Positions 4,648 through 6,000 of a DNA stretch of 6,000 nt are shown here, piece after piece (position 1 is the stretch's first letter; every line of letters starts with the position of its first letter). Location: positions 1 through 6,000 of the forward strand of contig JACOTQ010000070.1 in the NCBI GenBank assembly GCA_016178255.1. Reading direction: 5' to 3'. The notes under the pieces are model-generated. The model was given only the letters and a program-made list of their open reading frames with translations. It had not been told where the DNA came from and did not search any database. A program made the translations under genes and the position numbers. The DNA is from Candidatus Colwelliibacteriota bacterium (GTDB lineage: Bacteria; Patescibacteriota; Minisyncoccia; UBA6257; Colwellbacteraceae).

Positions 4648-5931
4648 ATGCCGGAAAATCAAAAAGAAAAATCGCCATCTTTCCAAGCCCCGAAGGGGAT
4701 GCATGATATTCTTCCGGAATCTTGGCCGCTTTTTGAGAAATTGTATAAAGCTTCCAAAGAAATCGCCGATTTTTATAATTTTTCGAGGATTGAAACACCG
4801 ATTTTGGAAAATGTGGATTTGTTCGTAAGAGGGATAGGCGAGGCAACCGACATTGTTGAAAAAGAGATGTATACGTTTCCTGACAGGGCTGACAGGAGCA
4901 TCACGCTGAGGCCTGAGGGCACAGCGCCTGTTGTGAGGAGTTACATAGAAAACCATCTCTATAACCTGCCCTCTCCACAGAAGTTCTTTTATTCAGGCCC
5001 TATGTTCAGATATGAAAGGCCGCAGAAAGGGAGATTCAGGCAGTTCTATCAGATTGGCGTTGAGGCCTTCGGAGCAGCCGAGCCAAAACTTGATGCGGAG
5101 ATTATATCCATGCTAAAGCTCTTTCTTGAAAGGCTTCAGCTGAGAGAGCTTAAGTTTGAGGTTAATTCCATAGGCTGTGAAAAATGCAGGCCTGATTATA
5201 AAAAAGCTCTCGTAAGCTTTTTCTCCGGCAAGGTTGCAGGCCTCTGCCCGGACTGCAACAGAAGGTACAGCAATAACCCTCTGCGTATCCTTGACTGCAA
5301 AAACAGCGCCTGCGCTGAACTGAGAAAAGGCTCGCCGAAAATAACGGATTATCTGTGCGGAGAATGCAAATCACATTTTGAGGAATTCCTATCTCTCCTG
5401 AACAGCCTTAATATTTCTTACATTATCAATTCCGACATGGTCAGGGGGCTTGATTATTACACAAGGACAACATTTGAAATAACAAGCGGACATCTCGGCG
5501 CCCAGAAAACAGTTGCGGCAGGAGGAAGATATGACAGGCTTGTTGAGGAGTTCGGAGGGCCTGCTACGCCTGCGATAGGCTTTGCAATCGGCATGGAAAG
5601 GCTTGTTGAAATACTTAAGGCGCTGAATTCTGATTTTTGCATCTCTGCGCCAAAGGTGTTTATCGCCACTATCGGCAAGGATGCGAGTGACCAAGGATTA
5701 TTGATTGCAGAAAAGCTGCGCTCTAAAGGCATTCAGGCTGAACTTGGTTATGACAACGCATCTTTGAAAAGCCAGTTAAGAAGGGCAGACAAACTCGGTG
5801 CAAGCTATGTCTTTATAATCGGCGATGATGAATTAAAATCAGGCATGATTAAGTGGAAAAATTTAAAAGACAGCTCACAGGGAGAGATAGGTATTGCGGC
5901 AATTTCCGAATTTGAAGGGTTGTATAGATAA
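4648..5931 (+). CDS. hisS: Histidyl-tRNA synthetase
   Basis: HisRS is a class II aminoacyl-tRNA synthetase that charges tRNA-His in the cytoplasm. The 427-residue protein is of normal length and complete. Visible elements are 'APKGMHDILPE' (14-24), motif 1 around 47-60, motif 2 'FRYERPQKGRFRQFYQ' (120-135), the histidine-binding 'RGLDYYTRTTFE' (266-277), motif 3 'AIGFAIGMERL' (309-319) and the C-terminal anticodon-binding domain (~334-427). The insertion domain has four cysteine pairs (177/180, 200/203, 217/222, 237/240) that could hold zinc; such cysteines occur in many bacterial HisRS. It follows lepB by 4 bases with no Shine-Dalgarno. Codon choice changes within the gene: the six Pro codons up to residue 51 are five CCG and one CCA, whereas of the 15 from residue 78 on eight are CCT. 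Arg is encoded by AGA/AGG in 24 of 26 cases. This may reflect transfer or recombination. Confidence 0.96.
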   Translation: MPENQKEKSPSFQAPKGMHDILPESWPLFEKLYKASKEIADFYNFSRIETPILENVDLFVRGIGEATDIVEKEMYTFPDRADRSITLRPEGTAPVVRSYIENHLYNLPSPQKFFYSGPMFRYERPQKGRFRQFYQIGVEAFGAAEPKLDAEIISMLKLFLERLQLRELKFEVNSIGCEKCRPDYKKALVSFFSGKVAGLCPDCNRRYSNNPLRILDCKNSACAELRKGSPKITDYLCGECKSHFEEFLSLLNSLNISYIINSDMVRGLDYYTRTTFEITSGHLGAQKTVAAGGRYDRLVEEFGGPATPAIGFAIGMERLVEILKALNSDFCISAPKVFIATIGKDASDQGLLIAEKLRSKGIQAELGYDNASLKSQLRRADKLGASYVFIIGDDELKSGMIKWKNLKDSSQGEIGIAAISEFEGLYR

Positions 5932-5947
5932 CTAGTTTGTATATTAT
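5920..5947 (+). promoter_or_regulatory. Possible promoter overlapping the end of hisS
   Basis: TTGTAT (5920-5925), a 16-base spacer and TATTAT (5942-5947) resemble -35 and -10 boxes. The expected start near 5954 would leave about 10 bases before the ATG at 5964. The region is A/T-rich, so a chance match is possible. Confidence 0.35.
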
Positions 5948-5963
5948 ATGTTATGTGTGAGCG

Positions 5964-6000
5964 ATGACCATGACTACTAAGAGATTTGCCACTGAGATGA
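5964..6000 (+). CDS. Possible start of a further gene, cut by the window edge
   Basis: An ATG at 5964, with another at 5970, opens a frame that runs without a stop to the end of the window and encodes M-T-M-T-T-K-R-F-A-T-E-M. A TGA at 5958-5960 in the same frame rules out an earlier start. There is only a weak purine stretch (GAG) as a ribosome binding site, and a possible promoter lies just upstream. Twelve residues are too few to suggest a product. Confidence 0.3.
   Translation, partial: MTMTTKRFATEM

Noticed and set aside
4633..4956. Minus-strand open frames over the lepB-hisS junction
   Set aside because: They are antisense to the conserved start of HisRS, rich in Phe, Arg and His, and overlap each other; they are shadows.
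5162..5732. Several minus-strand open frames opposite hisS
   Set aside because: The sense strand carries all HisRS motifs. The cysteines in these frames come from the reverse of the sense codons.
5948..5980. Tiny open frame M-L-C-V-S-D-D-H-D-Y after hisS
   Set aside because: It starts at the -10 box itself, has only ten codons and overlaps the better candidate start at 5964.

Overview
The window reads as a piece of chromosome from an uncultivated bacterium of the Candidate Phyla Radiation (Patescibacteria, most like Parcubacteria). The basis is recognition of protein types rather than a search. The evidence is a kelch/IPT surface protein with a C-terminal sandwich domain I associate with this group, a small PilX-like prepilin with an 'AEALVAARAGAQDAIMK' helix, and a PilM-TM-PilN fusion. 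Spacing is very tight, Shine-Dalgarno sequences are mostly absent, and -10 boxes sit directly upstream of start codons.

Layout. Positions 1-1182 (+) hold the 3' part of a large secreted kelch/Fn3-like/IPT protein whose beginning lies outside the window. After a 51-base gap with an extended -10 promoter comes a two-gene unit on the + strand: a prepilin-like membrane protein (1234-1677) and a 612-residue GspL-like fusion protein (1684-3522). Convergent to it, 12 bases away, is peptidyl-tRNA hydrolase (pth, 3535-4074, - strand). Its start faces that of signal peptidase I (lepB, 4092-4643, +) across only 17 bases, and the two predicted -10 boxes overlap. Histidyl-tRNA synthetase (hisS, 4648-5931, +) follows lepB after 4 bases and is probably co-transcribed with it. 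At the right edge a further + strand gene may begin at 5964.

Functionally there are two blocks. The left block is cell-surface: a large extracellular beta-rich protein, a type IV pilin-like subunit and the inner-membrane assembly platform component that would recruit such subunits. The right block is housekeeping: release of stalled peptidyl-tRNA, removal of signal peptides, and charging of tRNA-His. I do not see a wholly new system. The most interesting points are the single-protein PilM/PilN/second-PilN architecture with eroded nucleotide-binding motifs, the overlapping divergent promoters that predict leaderless mRNAs for pth and lepB, and a codon-usage switch inside hisS. No tRNA, rRNA, CRISPR array, insertion sequence or convincing terminator hairpin was found, and there is no gene-free stretch longer than about 70 bases.
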